Shown: positions 44,763-54,373 of the stretch, piece by piece
How the letters are laid out: each line of letters begins with the position of its first letter
How positions within the stretch are numbered: the stretch's first letter is position 1
Assembly (NCBI GenBank): GCA_016707205.1
Contig: JADJHZ010000001.1
Coordinates: 186,001 to 250,000, forward strand
Direction: 5' to 3'
Length of the DNA stretch: 64,000 bases
From: Haliscomenobacter sp.
GTDB lineage: Bacteria; Bacteroidota; Bacteroidia; Chitinophagales; Saprospiraceae
Position numbers and translations under genes: made by a program
The notes under the pieces: generated by a model
What the model saw: the letters and a program-made list of their open reading frames with translations, nothing else
The model's database searches: none
What the model was told of the DNA's origin: nothing

Positions 44763-46220
44763 ATGGAGACCAAAAAATCTATCCGGGACCTGGAGCCCCG
44801 AGCACTCTGGAACCACTTTGCCGACCTCAACGACGTGCCGCGGGGATCTAAAAAAGAGGCCCGGGTAACGGACTTTATCCGAAAATTTGGAGAAAAACTT
44901 GGCCTTCCTACCCAGGTAGACCGGGCAGGAAATGTGATCATAACCAAACCGGGAACTCGGGGAAAAGAAAACCACCCGGTGGTCGTTCTTCAAGGACACC
45001 TGGATATGGTGCACCAAAAAAACGCCGGAACAGAATTTGATTTTGACCGTGAGGGGATTAAAAGCTATATCGATGGGGAGTGGGTAAAAGCCGACGGCAC
45101 AACCCTTGGCGCCGATAATGGGATTGGCGTGGCCGCCATCATGGCCCTCCTGGAAAGCCGGGATATTCCTCATCCTCCACTAGAGGGCTTATTTACGGTG
45201 GATGAAGAGACCGGGATGACCGGCGCAAAAGAACTCGAGGAGGGCATCCTGAAAGGCAAGATTCTGTTAAACCTGGATTCCGAGGAAGACGACGAACTGA
45301 CCATCGGCTGCGCCGGTGGTTTGGATACCTTTTCCGAAGGGCATTATCGGGAAGAAGAGGCGCCGGTTCTCCATTCCGCCTTTAAACTCAAAGTGAGCGG
45401 ATTGAAAGGGGGGCACTCGGGGATTGAGATCCACCTTGGCCGGGCAAATGCCAATAAGATCCTGCTTCGTCTCCTGCACAAAACCCATGAAGCGTTCGGT
45501 TTGAGGCTTGCCTCATTCACGGGAGGAAACCTCCGGAACGCGATCCCCCGGGAGGCAGAGGCCTTGGTGCAGGTACCTAATGCTTTGGAAAAGATTTACC
45601 TGGAGGATTTTCAACAGCGGGTCTCGGCTATCCTGAACGAGTTCGCCTCCCTGGAACCCGACATGAAACTGGAGATTTACCCCTCCGATACCCCCTTTTA
45701 CGTGATGGCTGCCCAAGACCAGGAAAAAGCGCTGAACAGCCTTTATGCCCTTCCTAATGGGGTGTACCGCATGAGCCCAACGATTCCCGGGCTCGTGGAA
45801 ACGTCCAACAACCTGGCGAAAGTAGACATTCAAAAAGGCCTTTTCTCTACCCAAAGCCTGCAGCGAAGTTCTGTGGAATCCGGCAAAGAAGATATCGCTT
45901 ACGCCGTTCGGGCCGCTTTGGAACTGGCCGGCGCCGAGGTGAAACAATCCGGGGGGTACCCGGGCTGGCCGCCGGACGCTGATTCTAAAATCCTTGAGTT
46001 GATGGTCGGCGTATACAGCGATATGTTTGGACAAGCCCCGAAAGTGGCCGCATGCCATGCCGGGTTAGAGTGCGGGATTATCGGGACGCATTATTCCGGG
46101 ATGGACATGATTTCCTTCGGACCGACCATTCGGCATCCGCATTCTCCGGACGAGAAGGTGCATATTGCCTCCGTGGAAAAATTTTGGGGCTATTTGACAA
46201 CTATTCTAAATCGCATTTAA
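44763..46220 (+). CDS. pepD: Aminoacyl-histidine dipeptidase (M20 family)
   Basis: The 485-aa cytosolic zinc dipeptidase has GHLDMVHQKNAGTEFDF, where the His and Asp start the metal site. TLGADNGIGVAAIMALLE holds the bridging Asp, and VDEETGMTGAKEL the catalytic Glu pair. The lid domain carries GLKGGHSGIEIHLGRANA, and the end reads ISFGPTIRHPHSPDEKVHI with the last zinc His. All expected ligands are present and the length is normal for PepD. It degrades dipeptides such as carnosine. The next gene begins 10 bases downstream. Confidence 0.93.
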   Translation: METKKSIRDLEPRALWNHFADLNDVPRGSKKEARVTDFIRKFGEKLGLPTQVDRAGNVIITKPGTRGKENHPVVVLQGHLDMVHQKNAGTEFDFDREGIKSYIDGEWVKADGTTLGADNGIGVAAIMALLESRDIPHPPLEGLFTVDEETGMTGAKELEEGILKGKILLNLDSEEDDELTIGCAGGLDTFSEGHYREEEAPVLHSAFKLKVSGLKGGHSGIEIHLGRANANKILLRLLHKTHEAFGLRLASFTGGNLRNAIPREAEALVQVPNALEKIYLEDFQQRVSAILNEFASLEPDMKLEIYPSDTPFYVMAAQDQEKALNSLYALPNGVYRMSPTIPGLVETSNNLAKVDIQKGLFSTQSLQRSSVESGKEDIAYAVRAALELAGAEVKQSGGYPGWPPDADSKILELMVGVYSDMFGQAPKVAACHAGLECGIIGTHYSGMDMISFGPTIRHPHSPDEKVHIASVEKFWGYLTTILNRI

Positions 46221-46230
46221 TCTTTTTCCA

Positions 46231-46815
46231 ATGAGACTGCGGGCTTTCGTAACGGAATTGTTCGTCGATCTTCCTTTGGACGAAATCGTCGACGAACTGA
46301 CCGATTTTGATGAACGCTTTCAAATTATTTTGCGCAAGCATATTGCCGTGTTGGGTTGGTGGAGTCTGGCTAACGTCCTTACCGGCATTGCCGGCATGAT
46401 CCTGGCCGATGGACTTTGGAGGTATTTCTTCATGATGAATGCCGTTTGGGGCTTTGTGAACGCAGGCGTAACCCACGTTTTCATCCGCCACACCTTCTAC
46501 AGGAAGTTTCGAAGAGGAAGCATCCTGCAACGGTTTGAAGTGCAGCGCCATGCGGAGAAAGTGCTTCTTCTGAACATTGGCCTTGATCTGGCCTACATCG
46601 CCACCGGACTGTATCTAAAAGCCCTTGGGCTGAGTTGTTATGGGTCGTATCCCGATCTGTGGTTTGGCTTTGGTTGGTCGGTAATCTTGCAGGGGGTATA
46701 CCTCTTGGTGCAGGACAACGTCTTTCATTACCTCCATTACCTGAACATCAAGAAAGCCAAGCCGTTTATGATGGGAAGGACGAGGGCAGAGGATGTAGAG
46801 GATGTAAGGATGTAG
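46231..46815 (+). CDS. DUF6992-like membrane protein whose end is encoded by a repeat
   Basis: The 194-aa protein has an N-terminal cytosolic segment (LDEIVDELTDFDERFQIILRK, in part) and about four membrane helices: LGWWSLANVLTGIAGMILA, WGFVNAGVTHVF, LNIGLDLAYIATGLYLKALG and SVILQGVYLLVQDNVFHYLH. I believe it belongs to DUF6992, of unknown function. Its last residues (RTRAEDVEDVRM) and its stop are encoded by the GAGGATGTA repeat hairpin (46788 onward), so the native C-terminus was probably replaced by the repeat. It follows pepD closely and is likely co-transcribed with it. Confidence 0.7.
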   Translation: MRLRAFVTELFVDLPLDEIVDELTDFDERFQIILRKHIAVLGWWSLANVLTGIAGMILADGLWRYFFMMNAVWGFVNAGVTHVFIRHTFYRKFRRGSILQRFEVQRHAEKVLLLNIGLDLAYIATGLYLKALGLSCYGSYPDLWFGFGWSVILQGVYLLVQDNVFHYLHYLNIKKAKPFMMGRTRAEDVEDVRM

Positions 46816-46856
46816 AGGATGATGAAAATACATCCTTTACATCCTCTACATCCTCT
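46788..46856. repeat. GAGGATGTA-type repeat hairpin, copy 2
   Basis: Tandem GAGGATGTA units (46788-46814) are followed by their inverse (46829-46856). They form a hairpin of about 27 bp with one bulged base. The element supplies the stop codon of the DUF6992-like gene and sits 8 bases beyond the 3' end of the minus-strand tRNA-Leu, so it can terminate from both sides. The same units make up 24101-24207. Confidence 0.8.
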
Positions 46857-46863
46857 ATCCCAG

Positions 46864-46948
46864 TACCCGGAGCGGGACTTGAACCCGCACGACCGTTATG
46901 GTCACAGGATTTTAAGTCCTGCGTGTCTACCGATTCCACCATCCGGGC
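46864..46948 (-). tRNA. tRNA-Leu (anticodon UAA)
   Basis: The minus strand gives an 85-nt cloverleaf. The acceptor stem is GCCCGGA/TCCGGGT with discriminator A. The anticodon arm is GCAGGACTTAAAATCCTGTG with anticodon TAA, followed by the long variable arm typical of class II tRNAs and the T-arm GCGGGTTCAAGTCCCGC. CCA is not encoded. It faces the repeat hairpin downstream. Confidence 0.95.
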
Positions 46949-47039
46949 AATTTAAACTTTTTTAAATCGCGGGGGCTAAGATAGACCTTTTCCAATAAAA
47001 AATCAACCTTTGGAGGTTAACTCCGAAGAAGAGGAGGGT

Positions 47040-48242
47040 TCAAAACAACGTTTTGGCGTAGGTCGGCCATTTCTGGACACCTCCTTCGCGAAGGGCGTCA
47101 ATACCCATGCGGACGCTGATCGCGGTCGAAGCGCCGGTGCGAACGTTAGAAACGGGAGCCCGGCCTGTTTGGATGCATTCGTAGAAATCCAGGAGCGCAT
47201 AATGAGTACCTTCCCAGTTAGGGTGCTCCATTTCAAACGAAATTGGGTACCGATCCTCTTTTTTTCTGGAAAGTGTTGCGCCGGAAACGCCGTCAACGGA
47301 GCCAAGTTCCTTGGCGTTGAGGGGCTCGAAATACACCCAGCCTTTGTCGATTTCCAGTTCGATGGTGCCTTTGCTGCCTTTGAATTTGAACAGATATCCT
47401 TCGTGCGAATTGGACGTCAGGGAGATGCAGTTCACTTTCATGCCCCCGGGGTATTCGTACAAGGTGTTGACATTATCGAACGTTTCCCGGCCGTCTTTCC
47501 AATAGTCGATTCCGCCGAAACCGACAACTTTGACGGGATGGGAGTCAAATACCCAATTCACGAAATCAATCTGGTGGGAATGAAGTTCCGCGGTTAACCC
47601 GCCGGAGTATTCCCTATACATCCGCCAGTTGATGATTCGCTCCCATTTGGGGTCCGGAACAGGCCGTCGCCAGTCGTGGTTCCGGTTCCACTGGATGTAC
47701 ACGTTGGAGATGGCCCCCAGCCGCCCCGACCGGATCAACTCTGCTACCTTGAAATAGAGTGGATGGTATCGATACTGATGCCCTACGGAAAAAACCGATT
47801 TGCTTTTGGAGGCTTTGTTCAATAGCTCCACGGCTTCCTTCTTCCCGTAAGTCATCGATTTTTCGCAATAAACATGTTTTCCTGCATCCAAAGCATCCAT
47901 CGCCATGTGATAATGCATAGATAGGGGGGTGGCGATCAGAACGGCATCAACGCCAGGGTCATCCAGCAAACTCCGGTAATCGGGGTAAGATGTACAGCCG
48001 GGGCCTGCATCGGAAAGGGCTTTCTCGAGCCGGAAAGGAAGAATGTCGGAACAGGCTACTGTCTGAATTTGCGGCAAATCCCGGAGCAACCGGATTATAC
48101 CGCCGCCCCGGTCGCCAGCACCAATGACGCCTAATGAAAGGATGTCATTCTTCGAAATGGATTTGGAAAAAGAAGGAAGCTGGCCGAGGCTTAGGCCGGC
48201 AGCCATTAATGCGGAATCTCTGGTGAATTTTCTTCGGTTCAT
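47040..48242 (-). CDS. Exported Gfo/Idh/MocA family oxidoreductase 1
   Basis: The 400-aa NAD(P)-dependent sugar oxidoreductase has a twin-arginine signal (MNRRKFTRDSALMAAGLSLG), so it is folded with cofactor before export. Rossmann motif LGVIGAGDRGGGIIRLL is followed by VDAVLIATPLSMHYHMAMDAL. The GKHVYCEKSMTYG lysine and catalytic-region AELHSHQIDFVNWV are present. I chose the ATG at 48240-48242 for the Tat motif; an upstream frame to 48347 is not conserved. It is divergent from the double DUF1080 protein. Together they fit oxidation and hydrolysis of glycosides through 3-keto intermediates. Confidence 0.88.
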   Translation of the reverse strand: MNRRKFTRDSALMAAGLSLGQLPSFSKSISKNDILSLGVIGAGDRGGGIIRLLRDLPQIQTVACSDILPFRLEKALSDAGPGCTSYPDYRSLLDDPGVDAVLIATPLSMHYHMAMDALDAGKHVYCEKSMTYGKKEAVELLNKASKSKSVFSVGHQYRYHPLYFKVAELIRSGRLGAISNVYIQWNRNHDWRRPVPDPKWERIINWRMYREYSGGLTAELHSHQIDFVNWVFDSHPVKVVGFGGIDYWKDGRETFDNVNTLYEYPGGMKVNCISLTSNSHEGYLFKFKGSKGTIELEIDKGWVYFEPLNAKELGSVDGVSGATLSRKKEDRYPISFEMEHPNWEGTHYALLDFYECIQTGRAPVSNVRTGASTAISVRMGIDALREGGVQKWPTYAKTLF

Positions 48243-48361
48243 TTTCTGAATAGACGGTTTTAAGGGCGCTTGTTTTATGGAAAATATGCCCTGATTTTTC
48301 TTATTTTTAAAAGCGAAACGTACGTTTTTTTCATTGGAAAGACTCATTAATAAAGATACTT

Positions 48362-49756
48362 ATGAAAACGTATTTCCTCGGCCGATTGCCTTTGATTTTA
48401 GCCATTTCCTTCGGATTCATCTCGTTTTCGGGACTGGGCCAGGAAGGCTGGATTTCCCTTTTTAACGGAAAAGACCTTCAGGGTTGGGAACGATTGAACG
48501 GCGACGCGGAATACCTGGTCCGCAATGGGGAAATCGTGGGCATTACCAAAGTCAATACGCCGAATAGCTTCTTATGTACCAGAGCCCGGTATGCTGATTT
48601 TATCCTTGAACTGGAAGTATGGGGCGATGCAGCCCTGAACTCTGGCATTCAATTTCGCAGCCTGAGTACGCCGGCGTTTCAAAATGGCCGGGTCCATGGG
48701 TATCAGGCAGAGATCGATCCCAGCCCCCGGGCGTTTAGCGGAGGAATTTACGACGAGGCCAAGCGGGGATGGATTTACCCGCTGACCAACCATCCGGAAG
48801 CAAACAGAGCCTACCGGGTTGGAAACTGGAATCAGTACCGCATCGAGGCGATTGGCCCTTCGATCCGGATTTGGCTGAATGGAATCCATACCGCCAATCT
48901 GCTAGACGACCAAATCCTTTCCGGGTTTATCGCGCTCCAGGTCCATAGTATCGGAAACCAGGAGTTCATGGCAGGCCGGGAGATCCGCTGGAGAAACATC
49001 CGGATCAAAACAACCAACCTGGAATCCGAGCGCTGGAAAATGGCGCCCTATACCCCGGAGGAAAACTACCTCCCTAATTCCCTGACCGACTACGAACGCA
49101 GGAAGGGCTGGCGCCTCTTATGGGATGGAAAAACGACATCGGGTTGGCGAAGCGCGCGCGGACCGCAATTCCCGGAAAGGGGTTGGGAGATCAAGGATGG
49201 TGTGCTGACTGTCCTGGAAGGCAGCGGAGGGGAAGCTACCAATGGGGGGGATATCATTACCAAGGAAAAGTTCAGTCATTTTGAGCTCAAACTGGAGTTT
49301 CAAATCACCGAAGGCGCCAACAGCGGCGTTAAATATTTCGTCGATCCGGAATTGAATAAAGGGGAAGGCTCTTCCATCGGGTTGGAGTTTCAGATCCTTG
49401 ATGATGAGCGCCATCCAGATGCAAAACTTGGCGTCCAGGGCAACCGGACTCTGGGCTCGCTCTACGACCTCATCCCGGCAGAAAACCTGTCGGTGCCGGG
49501 TACCGCGAAAGTATTCCGGGGCATCGGCGAATGGAACCAAGTCCGGATCGTCGTTAAAGGAAACCACATTCAGCACTGGCTGAATGGATTCAAGGTAGTT
49601 GAATACGAACGCAATACCCCTATGTTCCGGGCGCTGGTTGCTTACAGCAAATACAAGATATGGCCCGGTTTCGGTTCGTTGCCCGAGGGCCATATTTTGC
49701 TTCAGGACCATGGAAACCGGGTGTCGTACCGGAGTATTAAGATTCGGGAGTTGTGA
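48362..49756 (+). CDS. Exported protein with two DUF1080 (3-keto-disaccharide hydrolase) domains
   Basis: The 464-aa protein has a signal peptide (about 1-26). Two concanavalin-like DUF1080 domains follow: domain 1 (about 29-220) opens WISLFNGKDLQGWERLNGD, and domain 2 (about 248-464) opens WRLLWDGKTTSGWRSARG. Each has the YADFILELEVWGDAALNSGI / HFELKLEFQITEGANSGVKY strand pattern and a C-terminal IRI strand. DUF1080 proteins cleave 3-keto-glycosidic bonds. It is divergent from an exported Gfo/Idh/MocA enzyme that could supply the 3-keto substrate. The tandem duplication may allow different substrates. Confidence 0.88.
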   Translation: MKTYFLGRLPLILAISFGFISFSGLGQEGWISLFNGKDLQGWERLNGDAEYLVRNGEIVGITKVNTPNSFLCTRARYADFILELEVWGDAALNSGIQFRSLSTPAFQNGRVHGYQAEIDPSPRAFSGGIYDEAKRGWIYPLTNHPEANRAYRVGNWNQYRIEAIGPSIRIWLNGIHTANLLDDQILSGFIALQVHSIGNQEFMAGREIRWRNIRIKTTNLESERWKMAPYTPEENYLPNSLTDYERRKGWRLLWDGKTTSGWRSARGPQFPERGWEIKDGVLTVLEGSGGEATNGGDIITKEKFSHFELKLEFQITEGANSGVKYFVDPELNKGEGSSIGLEFQILDDERHPDAKLGVQGNRTLGSLYDLIPAENLSVPGTAKVFRGIGEWNQVRIVVKGNHIQHWLNGFKVVEYERNTPMFRALVAYSKYKIWPGFGSLPEGHILLQDHGNRVSYRSIKIREL

Positions 49757-50486
49757 AGGCCCAAGCCGGACCCCACGGGCGTGAGCCTTGGGTTTCCGTG
49801 CAATGGTTTCCGAATGGCTCCAAAAGCAACTTGCCATTTGTACCCCCCGATTCCTGCCGGTGATATCCAGCTGAATCAAGGCGTGTACAGCGCGCCCGTG
49901 GGCAAGTCCTGTTTCGCGCGCCGCCCGGCATGGTCGGACGCCGTGCTCGGCTACGATCTGCGGAAGTCTGTTTGTCTTTGCGGGCTGCATCTACAAGTAA
50001 ACCTCTCGTCTTGGTATTTGCAGCGTGTCGGGCAATGGGTCGGAGCCCATTTTGCTCAATTGCTCAGGCTTGGGGCCTTTTGTGCCATTTTTAGCCTCTC
50101 CTGATTGAGCTCCTAACCCATGTTTTCCTAATCCCCGTCAACACAATATCCTTCGTGACCTCGTATTTCTAATGATTTCTCCCAATGCGTTTCCTGACAA
50201 ATCCTCTTGCTGATTGAAAAAAACTCTCCCACCTTCTCCTCCTTGGTGGCCCCCCTGCGTATTCCTTGGTTTAAGTTGGCGTCCCCCCCCTCCCCCCCCC
50301 TCCCCCCCTGTCATCTTGCGGGTGCGCTAATGCATCAGGTTCAGTCTCAAGTCTTTTAACCTAAATCACACACCTTCCTCTTTTAGCTCCGGTCAAATTG
50401 ATCCCTCCCTTGTTCCTTCAAAGCCTCGCCTCCCCGCTTGGGCAAGAGCCTCGCGCCAAAATGACAGCGGAACCTTAAACCAGGGT
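49757..50486 (+). other. 730-base intergenic stretch with a long C tract
   Basis: No convincing gene lies here; the open frame at 49781-50104 has a Cys/Arg-rich, domain-free translation and no ribosome site. Codon-like periodicity is absent and the plus strand is pyrimidine-rich from about 50140. The main feature is the C8-T-C9-T-C7 tract described separately. The region could be decayed coding sequence or a regulatory spacer. Confidence 0.5.
50283..50308. repeat. C8-T-C9-T-C7 homopolymer tract
   Basis: Three cytosine runs of 8, 9 and 7 bases are separated by single T residues. On the minus strand this is a G-rich tract able to form a G-quadruplex; on the plus strand an i-motif is possible. 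It is the longest homopolymer cluster in the window and is prone to slippage. Confidence 0.85.
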
Positions 50487-51816
50487 TTAAGGCTCCTGGA
50501 TTTCCCAGCCTTTTTCATACTCCCGGCCCCAGTACTGTTTCATGATCTTTTTATTGCGGAACTGGCCGGTGGCCGGGTCGATTTCTAATCGGGCATCGTT
50601 TTCTTTGGAAGAAACATTGGCGTAATGGACCATGTGGTTGCTGATGCCTCCAATGGAAATCGGGCAGGTAAGGGTTGTTTTACCTCGAATAGCATCCAGG
50701 AAATTGATGACGTGCAATTCGGTCAGGCCGCCGCCTCCACCGAGGGCGGTACCGGCTTCGTCGCCGCCTTTGCGTTCCCGAATCAGTTTCCCTTCGCGGT
50801 TGTATAGTTTGTACCCTCCGCGATCGACGTATACGCTGCCTTCCGATCCATAAATAATGGTTCCTCTGCCAGGGCCGTAAGTAGGGTGTCCGGACCGGCT
50901 TTTCCCATCCCATTGAATGATCTTTCCGCCTGGGAATTTGAAGGTGGCGTCCATGGTATCGTACATGACCCAGGGATCGTCCTGGAAGTGGAATTTGCCG
51001 GAGTTGACCTGAACTGCTTCCGGGTATTGCACCTGCAAGGCCCAGCGGGCGATATCCAGTTCATGAGTAGCGTTATTTCCGGTTTCTCCGGTGCCCCAAT
51101 TCCAGAACCAGTGCCAGTTGTAGTCGGACGCAATATCGATGAAATCCGTTCTTGGGGCGGGGCCCTGAAATAGGTCCCAATCCAGCCATTCCGGCGCCGG
51201 GATTTTGTTTGCATTGGGCACTCTTCCCCGATTATTGGATAAAAGCGGTGGCCAGATATGCTTCTCCTATGGCTCCATTGTGAATTTCGCTGATAATTTC
51301 CTGTGATTCCAGGGCGGAGCGTTGCTGGGCGCCCATTTGAACCAGCAAGCCCGTTTTTTTCTGCCAGGCGATTAGGAGCTGGTCTTCGCGAAGGTTATGT
51401 CCGCAGGGTTTTTCAACGAATGCGTGTTTGCCTGCCTGGAGCGAAAGAATAGCGCCCGGGGCGTGCCAATGGTCGGGGGTGGCGTGGAATAAGGCGTCCA
51501 CATCCGGCTGTTCCACAATTTTACGCATGTCCTTTTCGGCTTTTGGCGCTTTGCCCAGGCTTTTCGACACTTTTCCGACGGCTTCGTCCTGCCTCCGCTT
51601 GTCGACATCGCAGACGTAGGTGATGTCCACGTTTCCAGCAAAGGCCAGCGCATCGACCAGAGGGCCAAAGCGGCGGTAGCAGCCAATCATCGCTACGCGT
51701 ACCCGGTCGTTGGCGCCCAGAATACGGCGATAACTCGAGGCGCCCATAGTCCATCCGGACAAGGCGACCGCCGCCGTTCCAGCAGCAGTAGTTTTGATAA
51801 AGGTTCTTCTTTTCAT
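50487..51816 (-). CDS. Exported Gfo/Idh/MocA family oxidoreductase 2, frameshifted near 51233-51243
   Basis: The N-terminal part (51816-51232) has a Tat signal (MKRRTFIKTTAAGTAAVALS), the Rossmann segment VRVAMIGCYRRFGPLVDAL and the GKHAFVEKPCGHNLRED lysine motif. The second part (51221-50487) starts at VPNANKIPAPEWLDWDLFQ and holds the substrate domain, with the His/Asp-containing NNATHELDIARWALQV and HVINFLDAIRG. The frames join in GCTTTTATCCAATAATCGG, with net +1 or -2 needed to give NNRGRVPNAN. The joined length is about 442 aa. It probably belongs with the other exported oxidoreductase in glycoside oxidation. The 51816 start is chosen for the signal. Confidence 0.85.
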
Positions 51817-51879
51817 GGCTTTAGGCAGTAACAAGAATAGGTGGATGAATGGGGGTAATATAAGAAAAAGGAAGAAAAG

Positions 51880-51915
51880 AAAAGGGGCTGAACGCTTTCA
51901 CCTTCAGCCCCTTTT
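51880..51915 (-). terminator. Rho-independent terminator of tRNA-Gly
   Basis: A perfect 13-bp inverted repeat (51880-51892 and 51903-51915; core GGGGCTGAA/TTCAGCCCC) is followed on the minus strand by a T-rich run. It lies one base beyond the encoded CCA of tRNA-Gly. Confidence 0.85.
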
Positions 51916-51916
51916 G

Positions 51917-51991
<75 letters not shown>

Positions 51992-52081
51992 AACTGGATT
52001 CCTTTTAAAGAGGAGGTAAAATTACTCGCTCTTTTGAAATCCTACAAGCCCTTGTTTAAAATAACTCTTCGAATAATCAAT

Positions 52082-54373
52082 TTATTTCGAATCGGCATGG
52101 TAAGCCGCCAAACCGGCCATATCCACAATCTGGCGCACGGTAGCCCCAAGCTGGAGAATGTGTACCGGCTTGTTCAGGCCCAACAAAATCGGCCCGATAA
52201 TATCCATTTTAGCCGTGTGGCCCAGCAAGTTGTACGCGATATTGGCAGCGGACAAATTGGGGAATATCAGCACGTTGGCCCGGTGGGGGCCCAGTTTGGA
52301 AAATGGGAAAAACTGCTGACGGATTTCCGGGTTAAGCGCCATATGGGCCTGCATTTCTCCGTCCACGATCCAATCCGGGTGTCGCTGCTGCAAAATAGCG
52401 GTGGCCTGCCGCATCAGGATAGCCGATTCTCCTTTGGGAACCGACCCAAAGTTGGAATAGGTAAGCAGGGCTATTTTCGGCTGGATGTTGAGGCTTTCCA
52501 CTTCTTCTGCTACTAATTCCGTAATGTCGGCAATATCTTCAGAGGTGAGGTGGTGGTTGATCGTCGTATCTGCCAGGAACAATGGCCCCTGACGGGTAAC
52601 AATGATGTGCATCCCTGCCACTTTCTTTACGCCTTTACGCGGCCCAATGACCTGCAGGGCCGGCTTGACGGTGTAGTTGTACTTTTTGGAAAGTCCGCCC
52701 ACCATGGCGTCCGCATCGCCTGCTTCCACCATCATGGCGCCATAATAACTGCGGCTGCGCATGACATCTTCTGCCTCGAGCAAGGTAAACCCTTTCCGTT
52801 TTCGCTTTTCGTAAAAACGCTGGGCGTATTCCTCCAGCTTTCTTTTTTCATCTTCAGAAGCGGGAATATGCGGATCAATAATCAACACGTTGGGTAAAGC
52901 GATGTTGTATTCTTTTAACATCGCCTCGATTTTTTCCCGGTTTCCTAGCAGGATAGGTTTGGCAACTTTTTCCTCCAGGGCAATCTGAGCCGCTTTCAGT
53001 ACCGTCAGGTGTTCCGCGTCCACAAATACGACGCGCCTCCGTTTGCCGCCTTGTTTTGCCTTGGTTTCGATGATGCGGGAGATGGCGTTGTCATTGCCCA
53101 AACGGATGGCAAGTTGGCCGATATATGCGTCCCAATCTGCGATCGGTTTTTGAGCGACGCCCGAGTTCATAGCAGCCTCAGCCACTGCTGGAGCTACCGT
53201 GGTGATCAGCCGGGGGTCGACGGGTTTCGGAATAATATATTCCCGTCCAAATTTCAGGTTGGCATTTTCATAAGCCATGTTGACGATGTCCGGAACTGGT
53301 TTTTTGGCCAGTTCGGCCAAGGCCTTGACGGCAGCAAGCTTCATCGGCTCGTTGATTTCGGTGGCACGCACATCCAGCGCTCCCCTGAAGATGTATGGGA
53401 ACCCCAACACGTTGTTTACCTGGTTGGGGTAGTCCGATCGGCCAGTAGCCATGATGCAATCCGGGCGGGCCTCCGTAGCGTCGTCGTAGCTGATTTCCGG
53501 AGTAGGATTGGCCATAGCAAAAATAACGGGGTCCTTAGCCATGATCTTTACATCCTCCTGGCTCAATAGATTCCCTTTGGACAACCCGATGAATACATCC
53601 GCACCCTGCATGAGCTCATGCAAGGTAGCGCTTGCAGGCACAGACCCGTTAACAAACTCAGGCTTTTTCCCGTCGAGATCTGTTCGGTCGGGGTGGATGA
53701 GCCCTTTGCTGTCAAACATGAAAATATTTTTCTTTTGGGCCCCCAGCGCCACGTAGATTCTGGTACAAGAAATGGCCGAAGCGCCCGCGCCGCTGATAAT
53801 CATTTTGACTTCGGCAATATCTTTTTGGACAATTTCAAGGGCGTTCAACAAGGCTGCCCCGCTGATGATCGCAGTACCATGCTGGTCGTCGTGCATCACC
53901 GGAATATTCAATTCCTTTTTCAGCCTCTCTTCGATTTCAAAGCAGGCAGGCGCTGAAATATCTTCCAGGTTAACCCCGCCAAAAGTCGGTTCCAGGATTT
54001 TAACGGTCCGGACAATTTCATCGATGTTCTTGGTATTCAATTCGAGGTCGAAACAATCGATATCTGCATATATCTTAAACAGAAGACCTTTGCCTTCCAT
54101 AACGGGTTTCCCGGCTTCGGGGCCAATGTCTCCCAAACCGAGCACGGCGGTGCCATTGCTCACCACGGCAACCAGGTTGCCTTTAGCGGTGTATTTGTAC
54201 ACGTCGCTGATGTCGTTGGCGATAGCCAGGCAGGGTTCCGCTACGCCAGGGGAATACGCAAGGGAAAGATCTCTTTGGTTAGCGGTCTCTTTTGTTGGAA
54301 TGACTTCGATCTTACCCGGGCGGTCTTTGGAATGATAGTGTAGCGCTTCTTCTTTTAGGGAATGCTTTTCCAT
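52082..54373 (-). CDS. maeB: NADP-dependent malic enzyme with C-terminal phosphotransacetylase-like domain
   Basis: The 763-aa protein decarboxylates malate to pyruvate, making NADPH. The malic domain holds LSLAYSPGVAEPCLAI, the lysine-containing GKGLLFKIYADIDCFD and MHDDQHGTAIISGAALLNAL. The NAD(P)-binding domain carries KMIISGAGASAISCTRIYV and VIFAMANPTPEISYDDA. From about residue 430 a phosphate-acetyltransferase-like domain follows (VVFVDAEHLTVLKAAQIAL, MVGGLSKKYNYTVKPALQVI). That domain is catalytically inactive in known MaeB and binds acetyl-CoA for regulation. The length is typical of MaeB. It is divergent from the second BNR gene. Confidence 0.94.
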   Translation of the reverse strand: MEKHSLKEEALHYHSKDRPGKIEVIPTKETANQRDLSLAYSPGVAEPCLAIANDISDVYKYTAKGNLVAVVSNGTAVLGLGDIGPEAGKPVMEGKGLLFKIYADIDCFDLELNTKNIDEIVRTVKILEPTFGGVNLEDISAPACFEIEERLKKELNIPVMHDDQHGTAIISGAALLNALEIVQKDIAEVKMIISGAGASAISCTRIYVALGAQKKNIFMFDSKGLIHPDRTDLDGKKPEFVNGSVPASATLHELMQGADVFIGLSKGNLLSQEDVKIMAKDPVIFAMANPTPEISYDDATEARPDCIMATGRSDYPNQVNNVLGFPYIFRGALDVRATEINEPMKLAAVKALAELAKKPVPDIVNMAYENANLKFGREYIIPKPVDPRLITTVAPAVAEAAMNSGVAQKPIADWDAYIGQLAIRLGNDNAISRIIETKAKQGGKRRRVVFVDAEHLTVLKAAQIALEEKVAKPILLGNREKIEAMLKEYNIALPNVLIIDPHIPASEDEKRKLEEYAQRFYEKRKRKGFTLLEAEDVMRSRSYYGAMMVEAGDADAMVGGLSKKYNYTVKPALQVIGPRKGVKKVAGMHIIVTRQGPLFLADTTINHHLTSEDIADITELVAEEVESLNIQPKIALLTYSNFGSVPKGESAILMRQATAILQQRHPDWIVDGEMQAHMALNPEIRQQFFPFSKLGPHRANVLIFPNLSAANIAYNLLGHTAKMDIIGPILLGLNKPVHILQLGATVRQIVDMAGLAAYHADSK

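Noticed and set aside
49781..50104. Open frame of 107 codons after the DUF1080 gene
   Set aside because: Cys/Arg-rich translation without homology cues, next to low-complexity sequence.
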